Part shown: piece by piece, positions 12,007 through 23,110 of the stretch
How the letters are laid out: each line of letters begins with the position of its first letter
How positions within the stretch are numbered: the stretch's first letter is position 1
Origin: Leucogyrophana mollusca
Taxonomy: Eukaryota > Basidiomycota > Agaricomycetes > Boletales
Assembly (NCBI GenBank): GCA_021014945.1
Contig: MU266523.1
Location: 1 to 54,004, forward strand
DNA length: 54,004 nucleotides
Reading direction: 5' to 3'
Notes under the pieces: model-generated
Database searches by the model: none
What the model saw: the letters and a program-made list of their open reading frames with translations, nothing else
What the model was told of the DNA's origin: nothing
Translations under genes and position numbers: made by a program

Positions 12007-12234
12007 TTATGCCGGAACCAGAAGTTCTCCCCACGTCCTCGCCACAAACACACCTGCCGCAAATACCCCCACACCCGTCACGATGCTAATGTTTCCAGGA
12101 AGTTTCTCTGGTGACCATATTTGCTCCCGCATAAATCTGGAGAATGCTGACTCATTGGGATCATGGATAGCGCGCCGTGCAGGAGCGGAGAAGAGTTCTG
12201 GGCCTGCGTTTGGAGGTGCTGCGCGGCGAGCCAT
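12007..12234 (-). CDS. Small single-span membrane protein, Tom6-like mitochondrial import subunit
   Basis: A single exon encodes 75 residues. The first 35 residues are basic and polar. A short amphipathic stretch follows (SAFSRFMREQIW), then one hydrophobic helix at about 49-66 (ISIVTGVGVFAAGVFVA), and the chain ends in WGELLVPA. This layout, a tail-anchored helix with only a few residues after it, fits the small subunits of the TOM complex, and the Phe/Arg-Glu segment plus the Leu-Leu-x-Pro end recall fungal Tom6. Tom6 stabilises the association of Tom40 with Tom22 in the outer mitochondrial membrane. The alternative is another tiny mitochondrial membrane subunit. That the gene is real rests on codon content and the clean helix; the exact name is tentative. 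Confidence 0.6.
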   Translation of the reverse strand: MARRAAPPNAGPELFSAPARRAIHDPNESAFSRFMREQIWSPEKLPGNISIVTGVGVFAAGVFVARTWGELLVPA

Positions 12235-13144
12235 TATGCGTTCTTCAGCTTGTGCAAGTGAGGGATGTTAGAGCAGAGTTTTTGCGTTGGCGGTCGGAAA
12301 CTTGGAGAGACAGCAAAGAAAATGGCTCGGATACTGCCGTTTGCACAATCGCCGCGGAGTTGAATACTGCAACATTGCTGCTTTGTCAGCGGTCCGTTGT
12401 CACTTGAACTTTGAAGTCTATCAATCTATCATGACTGCCGTTTTCTCTGTCTTCAACCTACAAATTATATGTGGAATTGGATTCCCGTCGAGGTCGCCTT
12501 TGATCCTTCGACTCGCACAAAAAAACCTCACGAGGCCGATTCCATCGAACCACGCTAAAGCTCGAGAGCCCAGTCTAGAACGTCAATCAATGTCATGCTC
12601 CGGCCAATGCATGTTGCTAGGTATGCCAGAATGGATGCGTTGTCCACCAAGCTTTTGATGGACCTCTATCGCTAGCCGCGCCTCTCTGAATCTTTCGTAA
12701 ATCAGGGCCATCGCTGTCTTGGTCGTGATGCCCAAGGACGTCCATTGACTATAATTGACTATAATTCGCATTCGAGTCCCCGACCTCGAGGTGCAAATTG
12801 CCAGTTGATGTTGGTATTATGACGGCGCTGCTCATCGCTACAGACAATGAGCCCCTGGATTGGGTTCTATGGCTATGTTGGCAAAGCGTCAGGGACAGAC
12901 TCCAAGGTTTCCGGGAACAAATCTCGATCGCAGGCACCAACCCCTGTCAGGTCGATCCTGGGCCTTGGCATTTTGTTACTGAACTCGCTCGCTCGAATTT
13001 CAGCAAGGACAGCCTCTCAGCCTGGCTGAGGCTGCGCATTGCATCACGTCGTCGTGATGTAAGTGCAAATCGCCCCGCATTTTCAGAGTACATAAATACC
13101 GTCGCCTTTGTGAGTTCATCCCATCCCATTGTTAAGCCTTCATC
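12235..13144. other. Divergent upstream region of the Tom6-like and fasciclin genes
   Basis: This is the upstream DNA shared by two divergent genes. A 10-bp unit attgactata is repeated twice, with the start of a third copy, at 12744-12766. No coding exon is supported; the plus ORFs 12287-12658 and 12798-13232 overlap promoter DNA or the next gene out of frame. Confidence 0.45.
13091..13098 (+). promoter_or_regulatory. TATA-like element of the fasciclin gene
   Basis: The word cataaata lies 47 bases before the ATG at 13145 and is the only good TATA-like word near this start. The position is compatible with a short 5' UTR. There is no direct evidence for the transcription start. Confidence 0.4.
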
Positions 13145-14527
13145 ATGTTCCGCTGTCTACCTTTGCTTCTTCTTCTATCTATTCCTGCTGTCCTTGGTCA
13201 AAATTATCTGGCAGATCTCGTACAGGCCCTAAATATAACCGGCCTTACGCAGTTGGCCACTATTGCAGCAGCTTTGAACAACACCCCTGCTGGTCAAAGG
13301 GTGATTTCTGCGCTCCCCCAAGGCAATTGGACAGTTTTTGCTCCCAATAATGCTGCCCGTATGTTTCAAGCGCGTTTGAATTTATGATACTGATGTAACT
13401 CTCGCTGTCGGCAGTCCAAGCTGTTCCCGCATCGACAACAGGGGACGCAAACCTGTTAGCGGACATCATTTCGTACCATGTCGTTTCGGGAAACTTCACC
13501 AATGAGACAATGACTTACCCAAACGTCACCATTGGGCGCACTCTTCTTAACGATTCTACGCTCGTCACGCTCGAAGGAAACAAATCTCAGGTCCTTCCTT
13601 GGTCGAAGCTCGAAAATGGTACGACGGCGGTGTTGAACAATGGGTGAGATGAAGCCTTTTGTCTCCAGCAACCTTCTCTAACTCGTCACGCAGGATGAAC
13701 ATATCGGTCACCAACACGACCACGTTCCAGAACATCGAGATCCTCGTCATTGATCAGGTTCTGACGCCGCCTCCGAATATCTCGACTGTGCTAGCCAATC
13801 CGATATATAATTTATCCAGCCTTTCCACTTTTCTGTCCTCGACCCAGCTTCCTCCTTCTACGTATCAGGGGCTTATCAACGCAAGGGGCGTGACCGTATT
13901 TGCACCGAACGATGCTGCTCTGGCAGCAGCGCGGAGCACACTTGGCGGAATCAGCACGAACCAGACGGCTTTGGCCGACCTGGTATCAAACCATGTACGC
14001 CCTTCAGATCCTGCTTCTAGTACTGTCTGACCGAATAGCGGTGCATGTGATTCCAGGTCATCAATGGCACAACAGTTTATTCTCCGTCTTTCACGTCGTC
14101 CGCGAATTACACTTCCGCCGGAGGGGAGACTCTCGCCTTTGTTACGAATTCCTCTGGTATATTTGTGTCATCGGGCGGATCCAACAGCGTCAGGATCGTA
14201 CAACCCAACGTGTTAATGGAAAACGGCGTGTTCCACATTATCGAGAATGTAATGTCGATTCTACAGATAGACCCTGCGGCTGCCAGCTCGGCGTAAGTCG
14301 TTTGCAATCCTCAGATGAACTTCATCTCATACTCTGTCAGGTACGAATCTGCTACATCTGTCGCCGCAAACCCTACAACAGAAACTGGTCCTGTTGGCGC
14401 AGCCAGCACAGGCTCTTCTGGGTCAGGTTCGGCCTCGGGAAGCACTGGCGCAGGTTCCACCATCCAAGCTTCTGGATTTGCGCTTGTAGCCGCGATATTT
14501 TTTAGCCTGGTTGGACAGGTCTTTTAA
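13145..14527 (+). CDS. Secreted GPI-anchored fasciclin (FAS1) domain protein
   Basis: Five exons (13145-13358, 13415-13643, 13694-13994, 14057-14292, 14341-14527) give 388 residues. The protein has a signal peptide (about 1-18, ending AVLGQ), two FAS1 repeats, a Ser/Gly/Thr-rich stalk and a C-terminal hydrophobic tail typical of GPI attachment. Each FAS1 repeat shows the TVFAPN box (about 64-69 and again near 240, as VTVFAPNDAAL) and a YHVV or SNHV H-box. Many Asn-x-Ser/Thr sites suggest heavy N-glycosylation. FAS1 proteins act in cell adhesion and cell-wall association, and in fungi resemble the FLP/MoFLP1 type. The role here is inferred from the family. Confidence 0.9.
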
Positions 14528-15093
14528 GAAGACTATTGCTATCTAGCTTTCCTTTACGCACCTGGGTAAACGATGGTGTTCCCCGACTAAAATTATTGTA
14601 CCCTATCACTCATTGACATTACAGTGACGTTGCACATTTCTCTTCGCGCCTTGTATGTAGCACAAATATCAGTTGCCTCGGTTGCTATAAAATTGTCTGT
14701 GAGCCGGAGAGATTATCTACTTGCCACACTTTCAGGTTCACACCGATGTGATCAAGGGTGAATGAGTTATTTCTGTCTACCTCCTCGTCAGCTACCTACA
14801 GCGATATTCTGCACTGTCCCGATGTGAGGTTGGCGATATCTCCCTCGGTTGTCAAAATCTTCTACATAGAATTCCGACTCGAAGGCCAAAGGCCCAAAGT
14901 AGGACAACTTGGTGTGGCGATGTCACGCCGCAAATGACGGGCCTTGTTCAACTTATCTGCCGTCGTGCTCCAATACTCTCACCAGCTCACCCCCTACCCT
15001 TGGAAATTGCGGGAGCACCGTTGGTCCTCTCAGATTGTAGAGGCTGAACAAATACTCCTTTAATCTAGGCTACATACCGAGGAACGGACTCCA
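14528..15093. other. Spacer between fasciclin and kinase genes
   Basis: This is probably a 3' UTR followed by the kinase promoter. I see no coding exon or clear regulatory motif. Confidence 0.4.
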
Positions 15094-17416
15094 ATGAAGC
15101 ATCTGTCGTTGAAGGATGCCTTGCTTCCTCAGCCTCCAAGCTTTGTGAGGAAGCAGTCGTATGAGGTCCACGAAGTATTGGGTAGCGGGACGTTTGGAAA
15201 AGTGATGGTGGGTCCTCCTTCCGCGATAACGAGGCGAAAGAGTACTAGGAGTAGCGCTGGCTGCTTTAAGCTTTTGCTGCGCTCAAGGGCGTTCAAGGAA
15301 GAAATCTGATTCTTTGCTTTTTGACTTGGCAGCGGGCGACTTGGAACGTTCCCCAAGAACAACTATCAATCTCTGAACAAGGCGCTGGCGCGTCACCGCC
15401 CGCAGATCACACCCCCGGCCAAACTTCGATTCCCCTATTACACTCTAGAACGAAAACCTCTCACTTACTGCGAACTTCGCCTTCGTCTACCCCTTCGTCG
15501 CCCGGTAGAACCAATGGCAGCGTTATCGTTACCAAGGAAGTGGCTCTCAAAGTCATCCCCAAGAAGAAAGTCAAGGGCAACGAGGCGTCAGTTTGGGGTG
15601 AGATGGAGGTGCTAAAAGGGCTGGATCACCCAAACATCGTGAGTACTTGCAGGATGAACCTTCTGGATTCACTGATTGGCGCTTGTAGGTGAAGTTCTAC
15701 GAGTGGTTTGAGTCGCGATCCAAGTACTACCTTGCTTTCGAGCTTGCCGTTGGAGGGGAGCTGTTCGATCGTATATTAAAAAGGGGGAAGTTTACTGAAA
15801 GTGATGCTGTTGTCGTTGTTCGGTAAGCTCCTCCCCTTAAACGGCGTGCTACATGTGGCATGCTTCCTTGGATTATCGTTTTGTTGTCCAAAAGGAGACA
15901 CTTCTGTAGTTATACCACTGATCTTCGATTTGCTAATGCTTACTTTTCTCTCTCAGGTCAATTCTATCTGGCGTCAAATACCTCCACGAGCATGACATAG
16001 TCCATAGGGATCTAAAGTTCGTCTCATTCTATCCATGGCCACTTGCATCACGCCGCGAAGGTCTTGTCTCATGTCGTCGTTCCCGTTCCCGCAGGCCGGA
16101 AAACATACTGTACAGAACCAAAGATCCAGATAGCGATATAGTCATAGCTGACTTTGGAATGTAGGTCCAAAGTTTTGAAATGTTTTCGGGCACGTTGGCT
16201 CATGCTGTTCTGATTCAGAGCTAAACACCTGCATTCACCAGAAGAACAACTGCATACCCTTGCTGGCAGCTTCGGCTATGTCGCACCTGAGGTGTTGAAC
16301 AAGAAGGGACATAGCAAAGCGGTAGATGTCTGGTCAACTGGGTGTGTAGTTGTGCCTAGCTTCAGCCACCTGGTTTCGGTTCTTGTGACATTGGTTGCTG
16401 ACCCCACGATCCTGGGTACAGGATTATCACCTATGTTCTCTTGTGCGGGTATTCCCCCTTTCGGTCAGAAGACACGAAGGAAATCATTAAGGAAACGACA
16501 GAAGCCAAGATCGAGTTCCACGAACGGTATTGGAATAAGGTATCCGATGAAGGTACTCAGCTCCCTGAGCCCTTCCCCGGTGAACTGCTCACAGTTACTC
16601 CACCAGCCAAGAACTTTATCAGGCTACTTCTGAATCCCGATCCCACCCTGCGCCCTACCGCTCAAGAGGCCTTTGATAATCACGTTAGTGTCCCATCTCA
16701 TGCGAGACCCGACCGTTGTCTTACTCCTATTCTTATGTTCGTAGTGGCTGACGACACACGAGCCTTCGACGGAGCACGATGTTGGAACAGGCTTAAGGCA
16801 GAACTTCAACGCCAGACAGCGATGGCGCTCAGCAATAAATTCTGCGCGCGCAATGCATCGATTTGTGCGGCGTTCCAGTGCAACGAGCACGGGAAGTGGA
16901 GGGTGGGCAGAGGACCACACCGCCGCTGATGACGCTGATGGGGGCGATGGCGCAAGCCCCCATGATGACATAACACCGTCGCTGGGCAGTGGTCCTCCGG
17001 GATCAAACGCAAACGTCAATGTCCTTGGACCGGATGGTGATAAGTTGGGTGATGCGGGTAAGGAGGAAGATTCTACTGGCGCCACTGATGCCCCTTTAAC
17101 TGGTATCAGCGCATCCAGAGTGAAGGGAAACGACGAGACAGGTGCAATGAGTGAAACAGGTGCTCCTGATAGCCATCCGTCCAAGGAAGCCACACCCTCT
17201 AAGGGATGTGAGCCCGCTCAATTGTCACGGAATGACGGGGAATTGTCGCCTCGCCTCATTGAACGTGTGGACACTCCGGAATCATATGCCACGGCAGAGG
17301 GTGAACAAGAGATGCGAATGCCGGGAACCCTCGACATGCCGCATGCACATGTGCATTACCCTGCCCGTCAGAACTCTTGGTTTGAGATGCTGAAGAGATT
17401 TGGGCTCGCGGAATGA
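15094..17416 (+). CDS. Ca2+/calmodulin-dependent protein kinase (CaMK I type)
   Basis: Nine exons (15094-15207, 15333-15638, 15689-15822, 15957-16016, 16095-16160, 16219-16341, 16422-16552, 16607-16683, 16745-17416) give 560 residues. It is a Ser/Thr kinase: glycine loop LGSGTFGKV (29-37), VALK lysine at 111, VHRDLKPEN with catalytic Asp203, DFG at 224-226 and APE at 249-251. After the kinase domain, [18 protein letters not shown] (360-377) is a typical autoinhibitory/calmodulin-binding segment. A spacer of about 70 Ser/Pro-rich residues separates the glycine loop from the VALK strand, as I recall from other basidiomycete CMKs. The tail (380-560) is acidic and disordered. Intron 16553-16606 is in frame and stop-free, but removing it restores the conserved SDEAKNFI. 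It probably transmits calcium signals. Confidence 0.93.
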
Positions 17417-17612
17417 AAGGGTGTAGGCTGTGTATGATGGATGGTATGATTAACGTTATCTTTATTCATTCGTAGTGTGATGTACTGGGTGCTTCTGATA
17501 GCTATACTGTACTCTCGCGGATGGCGCTTACATTCGTCCGTGATTATCGCCAGTCTCAAGTTTGCGCTGAGTGACATGTGCGCCAAAGCCTCCTTGGCTC
17601 TTCACTACCATC

Positions 17613-19145
17613 ATGTCAGTGATCCGAACACGTCCGCTCCCAAAGCGGATCCTTATCATAGGGGGTGGGCCGTGTGGACTCGTGACGCTGCGCAACTGCT
17701 TGCAGCACGGAGAACTGGACGACGTACAGCTTGTAGAAAGGCGAGATAACATCGGCGGCGTCTGGTAAGTAGGTGTGCTTGGTGCCGGTTGTCGCGGATC
17801 CGAAGGAATCTAATCTCGTGTACTTAGGTACCAAGACGATCGCGCAACAGATCACGACGATCGACCAAGATGGACTTCTCCTGCGTATCCCGGATTAATA
17901 GGCAACGTCCTTCCCGAGTTCCTTTCATTTTCTGGATATCCATTTCCCCCACCTCCACGCGAGGACCAACCATTCCCTACGCTGCCCGAAACGTTCGAGT
18001 ATCTACAACAATTTTCTCGCCCTCTGTTTGAAACCGGGAGAATTAGGTTGAACACCGAGGTTGTCCAGGTAAACGAAATGCCTGGTCTGGGTGGCGGGTG
18101 GTGGAGGGTCCTTATGAAGGACTGGGGGGCTGATGGTGCAGTCATTGAGGAGATTTGGGATGCAGTTGTGGTCACCACGGTCTGGTTTGATAACGCGCAT
18201 TTCCCTGACACGCCAGGGCTCGACGATATCAAGAACACTGAAAAAATCCAACACGCGATAACATGGAAAGGTCCCGACGGGTACGGGGGCAAGGTATGAC
18301 TTTTAATCCATCGCCGCGGGACAGGATGATGAATGGCCCTGATACCCTAGCGCGTAGTAGTCATCGGGAACGCGAACTCAGCAAACGAAATAGCCGCTCA
18401 ATTAGCGCCTGTTGCCCAAACCCCTGTTTACAGATCAACGCGTCGTGTGTCGATATTCCCTTCCCTTCCAGACAGTCGCATCCAGGACGTCGGACCTGTG
18501 ACCCGGTATAGCACTACCTCGACAGCCAATGGAGAGAGAATCGCTGTCCATTTCAAAGATGGGCCTACAATCGAGGACGTTGACACCGTAGTGTTCGGCA
18601 CTGGATACCACCCGGATGTTCCCTACTTGCGTGTCGTCGATCACAGTGTGCTGACCACCGATAGCTCAAGAGGGTTAGTTCGCCTCACTTCAAGGACCAT
18701 CCGGCCTGCACGTGTCCCATCCCTTTATCGCCACGTCCTGTATGGACACAACCCAACATTAGCATTCATTGGCGCGGCGATTTCCTTTATACCTTTCTCA
18801 CTTGCTGATTTGACAAGTACATGGTTGGTGCTGGCGTGGTCAGGCAAGATCCCATACCCAGAGTCAGTGGCAGAGCGATTGTGCGATGAGAAAGACAGGT
18901 TGGACACGTTAAAGACGCTTAGGGAGCGGACAGATAACCCCTCGGACCTGGTTTCCTTCCACTTCTTGGGCGGGGCTGAACTCGCGTATGCTCAAAAAAT
19001 GAGAGCCGAGGTCGTACAGGCTCTGCCAGATTTGGTTGAGCATCTGGCAACTTGGGATGATGAACAGGACTCGAGAAGATGGGGGATGTATGGCACGAAG
19101 CTGAAAAGCTTGTACGCTCAGAATGGCCGGAGAAAAGAAAGCTAG
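17613..19145 (+). CDS. Flavin-containing monooxygenase-like protein
   Basis: Three exons (17613-17764, 17828-18293, 18351-19145) give 470 residues. The FAD-binding Rossmann motif is GGGPCG (17-22) at the N-terminus. A second nucleotide-binding motif GNANSANE starts at 212, where many FMOs have GxGxSG for NADPH. The motif FGTGYHPD (288-295) matches the FMO FATGY box. Members oxygenate nucleophilic N or S atoms, or act as Baeyer-Villiger enzymes; the substrate cannot be read from sequence. Start ATG 17613 is chosen because the upstream in-frame codons have no ATG and the Kozak context accatcATG is good. The spacing to the kinase stop is only about 200 bp, on the same strand. The gene could belong to secondary metabolism or be a general oxygenase. 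Confidence 0.88.
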
Positions 19146-19959
19146 AATACCCACTTGCCAGGACGAATCCCAAGTAGTTGTAGGTTATCAGACGTCTGAA
19201 CCTGCTTGCTATGTTCACGCACCGAGTGATATCAGGTCGAAGACCAAGACCAAGAACACACACTAACCATAAAAAGTATGCGGACAAAGGCAGATGGGGC
19301 AGTTTAATCGAACGTGGCAGAGAGCTCGGGTTTTCTCCAGAACCAGAAGCTCATGCATGGCGTTGTGGCTACCAACATCGCCAAGCCACTCGAATGGACG
19401 AACTCACATGTCTGTCGACAATTCTGCGGCCTACATGGGAGAATCGTCACCAACCCAAACTTCGCTAACAGTGTTTCGGAGCGCGAGGGAGTCAAGATTG
19501 CGGATCCTTCGAAGCGGAAGTTTAAAACAATCAAAGCGACTCCAGTCGCATGACTACCATACGCACTAAATCACACCGAAGCCAACATACCTTTCCACAG
19601 ACGGCAAGATGCTGGTCGCGGACATACAGACTTTGGCGCGTAAGCTTGAGCAACGTCGAGTCGGTATTCAAGATGTGGCTGACGCAAGCCTGACGTCGTT
19701 CGAAATTGTTCAGGATATGCGGTACGCTCAGTACACACAGGGCCCACCCCGGCTTACCTACAGTCCCTGTCCATTTGGAGGGCTGCTCTCGAACCTGAGG
19801 CTGAGCGTTGAGGGAGCGACACAATGACTTTGTCATCGTCCAATCACCCCCACGCGCCGGCTTACAGCATGGTATAACTGCTGACCAGGTGACTTTAAAT
19901 AGAGATAAGACTACCCCCGCTTTCTTTCTCGCGTCTATCATCTCTTCTTTCCGACCATC
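19146..19959. other. Intergenic stretch
   Basis: There is no supported exon. The minus-strand frame 20100-19531 runs antisense into the next gene and looks like a shadow. The last 70 bases before the ATG at 19960 are C/T-rich, as expected of a fungal promoter. Confidence 0.4.
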
Positions 19960-20935
19960 ATGGGCGTTTTCTACGACCAAATTCCCGACCACCTTGTGGA
20001 ATGGATAGGCAAGCAGCAGATATTCTGGGTCGCATCCGCACCCCTCACAGGCAACGGGCACGTCAACGTGTCGCCAAAAGCCACTCCGAATTGCTTTCAC
20101 ATGGTCGACCGCAATAGGGTGTGGTATGAGGACTTGACTGGCAGTGGTGTGTACTCATCTTTGAACCGTAGATGCTTGTGGTATTGACTGTGGGCCATGG
20201 TCAGGCATCGAGACTATATCTCATCTTCGGGAGGAGGGGAACGGAAGGATCACCATCCTTTTCCACTCCATGGAAGGGCCTCCGCGGATCCTGAGGTTCT
20301 GGGGTAAAGGTATGTCTTGATATGCGTCCTGGCAGCGCTCGGATCACATAACGTTGCATCTGAAGGCACTGTACACGAGTTCGGTACTCCAGAATACGAC
20401 GAGTACATCCCAAGAGAAAATCGCAAGCCTGGTTCGCGCGCTGTCATCGTCATTGACATCTACAAAGTTGGAACTGTGCGTCAGATGCTCAAAACAAGCG
20501 ATTTCCTTTTCATTGACTGGCCTTTGTCGTCTTTTGTAGTCATGCGGTTTCGGAGTCCCTGTGTACAAATTCGAAGCCCATCGCACCCAGCTCGAGCGCT
20601 GGTGTGATTCATTGGAGGAGTTTGACAGAAAGGCAGCCGCAGAATCATCATTGGAAATGCATCCAAAAGGCATCAAGTCCTGGTGGACAGCAGAGAACTT
20701 GCGAAGCCACGACGGCCTTCCGGGGCTCCGTGTTGCTCACGCCACGGATATCACGCCAACGAACGCGTTCGATCGAAACGCGCCCCGGCCGAAGATGAAG
20801 AAGCAGGAGAGTGGTGCGACCGCAGCTACATCGAAGTTCTCCAGCGCCCTGGACGTAAAGCTTGTGGCTGCTTTTTCAATGGGCGTTGTGGTGACTGCAG
20901 CTTATGTTAAACTAGCTGGCAAGTATTTGAAATAG
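19960..20935 (+). CDS. Pyridoxamine 5'-phosphate oxidase-like FMN-binding split-barrel protein with membrane tail
   Basis: Four exons (19960-20146, 20205-20309, 20366-20475, 20540-20935) give 265 residues. The N-terminal 150 residues match the split-barrel family annotated in fungi as pyridoxamine phosphate oxidase: WVASAPL, GHVNVSPK, YEDLTGSG-IET, RITILFHSMEGPPRILRFWGKG, and SCGFGVPVYKFEAHR. Such proteins bind FMN or related cofactors; most are not proven PNPOx enzymes. The last about 25 residues (ALDVKLVAAFSMGVVVTAAYV plus basic end) form a hydrophobic helix, so the protein is probably tail-anchored to a membrane. It lies on the same strand as the FMO gene, 0.8 kb downstream. The true substrate is unknown. 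Confidence 0.85.
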
Positions 20936-22766
20936 TGTCTCTATGTTTGCCTTGACCCTTGGGAAATGTACCTGGCAGAAATGCATAGCGTAATTCTGCG
21001 TAATTGTGTCTGAGCCATGAACGGCGTGCCTTGATGGTGTGCGCACCGGTTACGGTCAATCGATTCGCGATCTATCACGACACTAGTACACGCCCGGATC
21101 CTAGGAACGCTACACCTCTCGTCTGAGTACACGGAGAGCCTCCAAATACTAAGCTTGACACCACTATCCAGACTTAAATGAGGCCTCTCACCAGGCACAA
21201 GAGACGCCACTGTCGGGTGACTTTGGCCTCGAATCACAGGGATACAAGCGTTGCCCCCGACACCACAATACAGTCTAGGCCACCGGGGATGAAGACCCTT
21301 GAAGACCACGCCGTCGTGTCGCTTCGCGATATCCGATTGGTTCTGTGAGACACTGAGAGGAGATGTGCCCCTGAATTTCGAAGTTTCAGGTGCGATTAGC
21401 GGACTTGTCACGCTTTGTACGACCTGTAGTAACAGTCTCAAGGCAACGAGTGGCAGCGAGTATCCCCTGAGATCTAAAGGTTACCAAATAATAGGTATCC
21501 AGCCCGGGTCTTTGGCGATTGGGGGAATCACACCTCGCTCAGGCCAAATTAGCCCGTGGAACTATATGTATCCTGCACTCGTGTCCGCCAGGGCGTGGGC
21601 ATGCCTAGCAGTGCACCAATTTTCAGCTCTGTAAATACACGAACAGCCACCTAGAAAACCGTCTGAAGGATCGCTGAACATACGTTTGCCCAATCCCCAC
21701 TGGGTGCCTCATTGGCACTCCCGACAAGCGCGACCCAAAGCAGTGTTAAGATTTTGCTTGTGGTTTGACAGAAATAATGCCAGTGACGGCGCACAACGAT
21801 GAGACAGACAAATGACGAGAACGCCGAGCAGAAGGTGCCAACAACGAAGCTGCTGCGGAATGTGCCAGCCAAGTCAACACCGCTGGTCAGTGATCACCGA
21901 GCAATGTGCTGCGGTCAGCGCACAGACAAAAGGACAAGCAGGCTGTGGCGCTCAGCGCCACTTGAGCTAAACCAGAATGTGTTTATGAATGCCGCGGCCG
22001 GAGGCCGTTCAAGAACGCATAGACTCATCACCAGTGAAGCGGTGAGAGAATCTTGACAAAACAGCATGGTCCAGCATGGTCATCGTTGAAACGGACAGTA
22101 CGAATCGGCACTAACCCAAGGTGATCGAGCTAGACCCAAAATCTGAAGTGGGGCGCCAAGAAAATATGGCGGGACTCGAGCTCGGGATGGCTCGAAGAGC
22201 GAAAAACCTACAGCCGCCAGCCGCCATCCCCACATGCTTCAGCAGCATTTCTGTGAGGGCCATGACTGCACCGTTTGTCGGGGCAAATTTGCAGGAGGCG
22301 GGTAGAAACGGATGTTACAACTTCCGACCACGTACTAAGCTATGTCATAGGACAGGAAGCGGAAGGCGCGCGTGTTGGGGTCCTCATGCGTCGACAGGTA
22401 CAGGATCGGGGTCTTACCGCGGCAGAAGCCATCAATTATCAGCCGCATCAACACATCACCTTTCGGTCGATTCTCATGTTTCGCAGACAATTTCTGCACG
22501 AGACCGCTGTTGCTGGCTCACTGAATGTCTTCGCAGTTTGGTCCAGGGTGGGATAAACCATAAGCTGGGCGGTGAGGACATCATGGTCCGGGTACCTCGC
22601 AAGCCTAAAATCCAATTGAGAATATATGATGATTGCAGTGCCAGGCACCTAGGAACGCATGGCATGAGAAATTCAGGCATCATGGACCTTTCAAAAACCT
22701 CATAAAGGCTGTAGGCAGCTCTTATATGCACAACACCACCACGACACCTCCGATCAAGCGATAACG
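20936..22766. other. Intergenic region with unsupported ORFs
   Basis: Two longer open frames occur, minus 21441-20941 (166 codons) and plus 22121-22705 (194 codons). Neither shows a family, and at this base composition one frame of that length in 54 kb is not surprising. The sequence cagcatggtc is repeated directly near 22063 and 22073. I support no gene here. Confidence 0.4.
22722..22728 (+). promoter_or_regulatory. TATA-like element of the repeat-peptide gene
   Basis: The word ttatatg lies about 40 bases before the ATG at 22767, with an A/C-rich leader between. It is close for a TATA box but would allow a short leader. Confidence 0.35.
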
Positions 22767-23110
22767 ATGCAGCTCAAGAGTGTCCTCCTCATCGTTGCCT
22801 CCGTTTCTGCGGCGGTCGCTCTCCCCAGCGGTTTCGTGAGTAGGCTGTTCTTGTCCAATACTTTTCATGGGTGATTGAGCTTTATTGTGACAGACTCGGG
22901 ATGAGGGATTCTTGGTCTCTCGTACAGTTGTCGATGGGGTGACCCGCGAGGTGAGCATGCACAGTCTGGTACCTGCTACTTGTTCTCATAGAGGTTACCC
23001 CTCAGATTCACATACCTGACTGGAGAAGGGGAACGGTTGGTGGCAATAGTGGCAATCCTGACTGGAGGAGAGGAACGGTTGGCGGCAATAGTGGCAATCC
23101 CGACTGGTAG
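22767..23110 (+). CDS. Secreted repeat-peptide precursor with Kex2-type sites
   Basis: Three exons (22767-22835, 22894-22950, 23006-23110) give 76 residues. Residues 1-19 form a clear signal peptide (basic start, VLLIVASVSAAVA). A short charged pro-segment (TRDEGFLVSRTVV) follows. The third exon is repetitive: a partial unit ending IPDWRR, then GTVGGNSGNPDWRR, then GTVGGNSGNPDW and stop. The unit is 14 residues (42 bp) and each copy ends in PDW followed by Arg-Arg, the classic Kex2 cleavage site, so maturation would release two identical dodecapeptides. The layout fits the Kex2-processed repeat proteins of fungi, which include alpha-type pheromones and dikaritin RiPP precursors. I do not recognise the core sequence. 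No DUF3328 or tyrosinase gene is seen in the window. Confidence 0.7.
23012..23107 (+). repeat. 42-bp coding tandem repeat, two full spacers between three PDW ends
   Basis: The unit starts at the codons for Ile/Asn-Pro-Asp-Trp-Arg-Arg and runs through GTVGGNSGN. The two copies differ only at a few third positions (for example aga agg against agg aga, ggt against ggc), while the encoded 12-residue core is identical. The synonymous-only differences suggest selection on the peptide, or recent duplication followed by silent change. Confidence 0.8.

Noticed and set aside
16553..16606. Reading through the in-frame 54-nt segment of the kinase as coding
   Set aside because: Removing it restores the conserved SDEAKNF junction and both ends have consensus splice sites.
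20941..21441. Minus-strand ORF of 166 codons
   Set aside because: No family, no splice partner and no promoter context; length is within chance for this base composition.
22121..22705. Plus-strand ORF of 194 codons upstream of the repeat-peptide gene
   Set aside because: No ATG at its start, no recognisable domain and no conserved-looking segments; about one such ORF is expected by chance in 54 kb.
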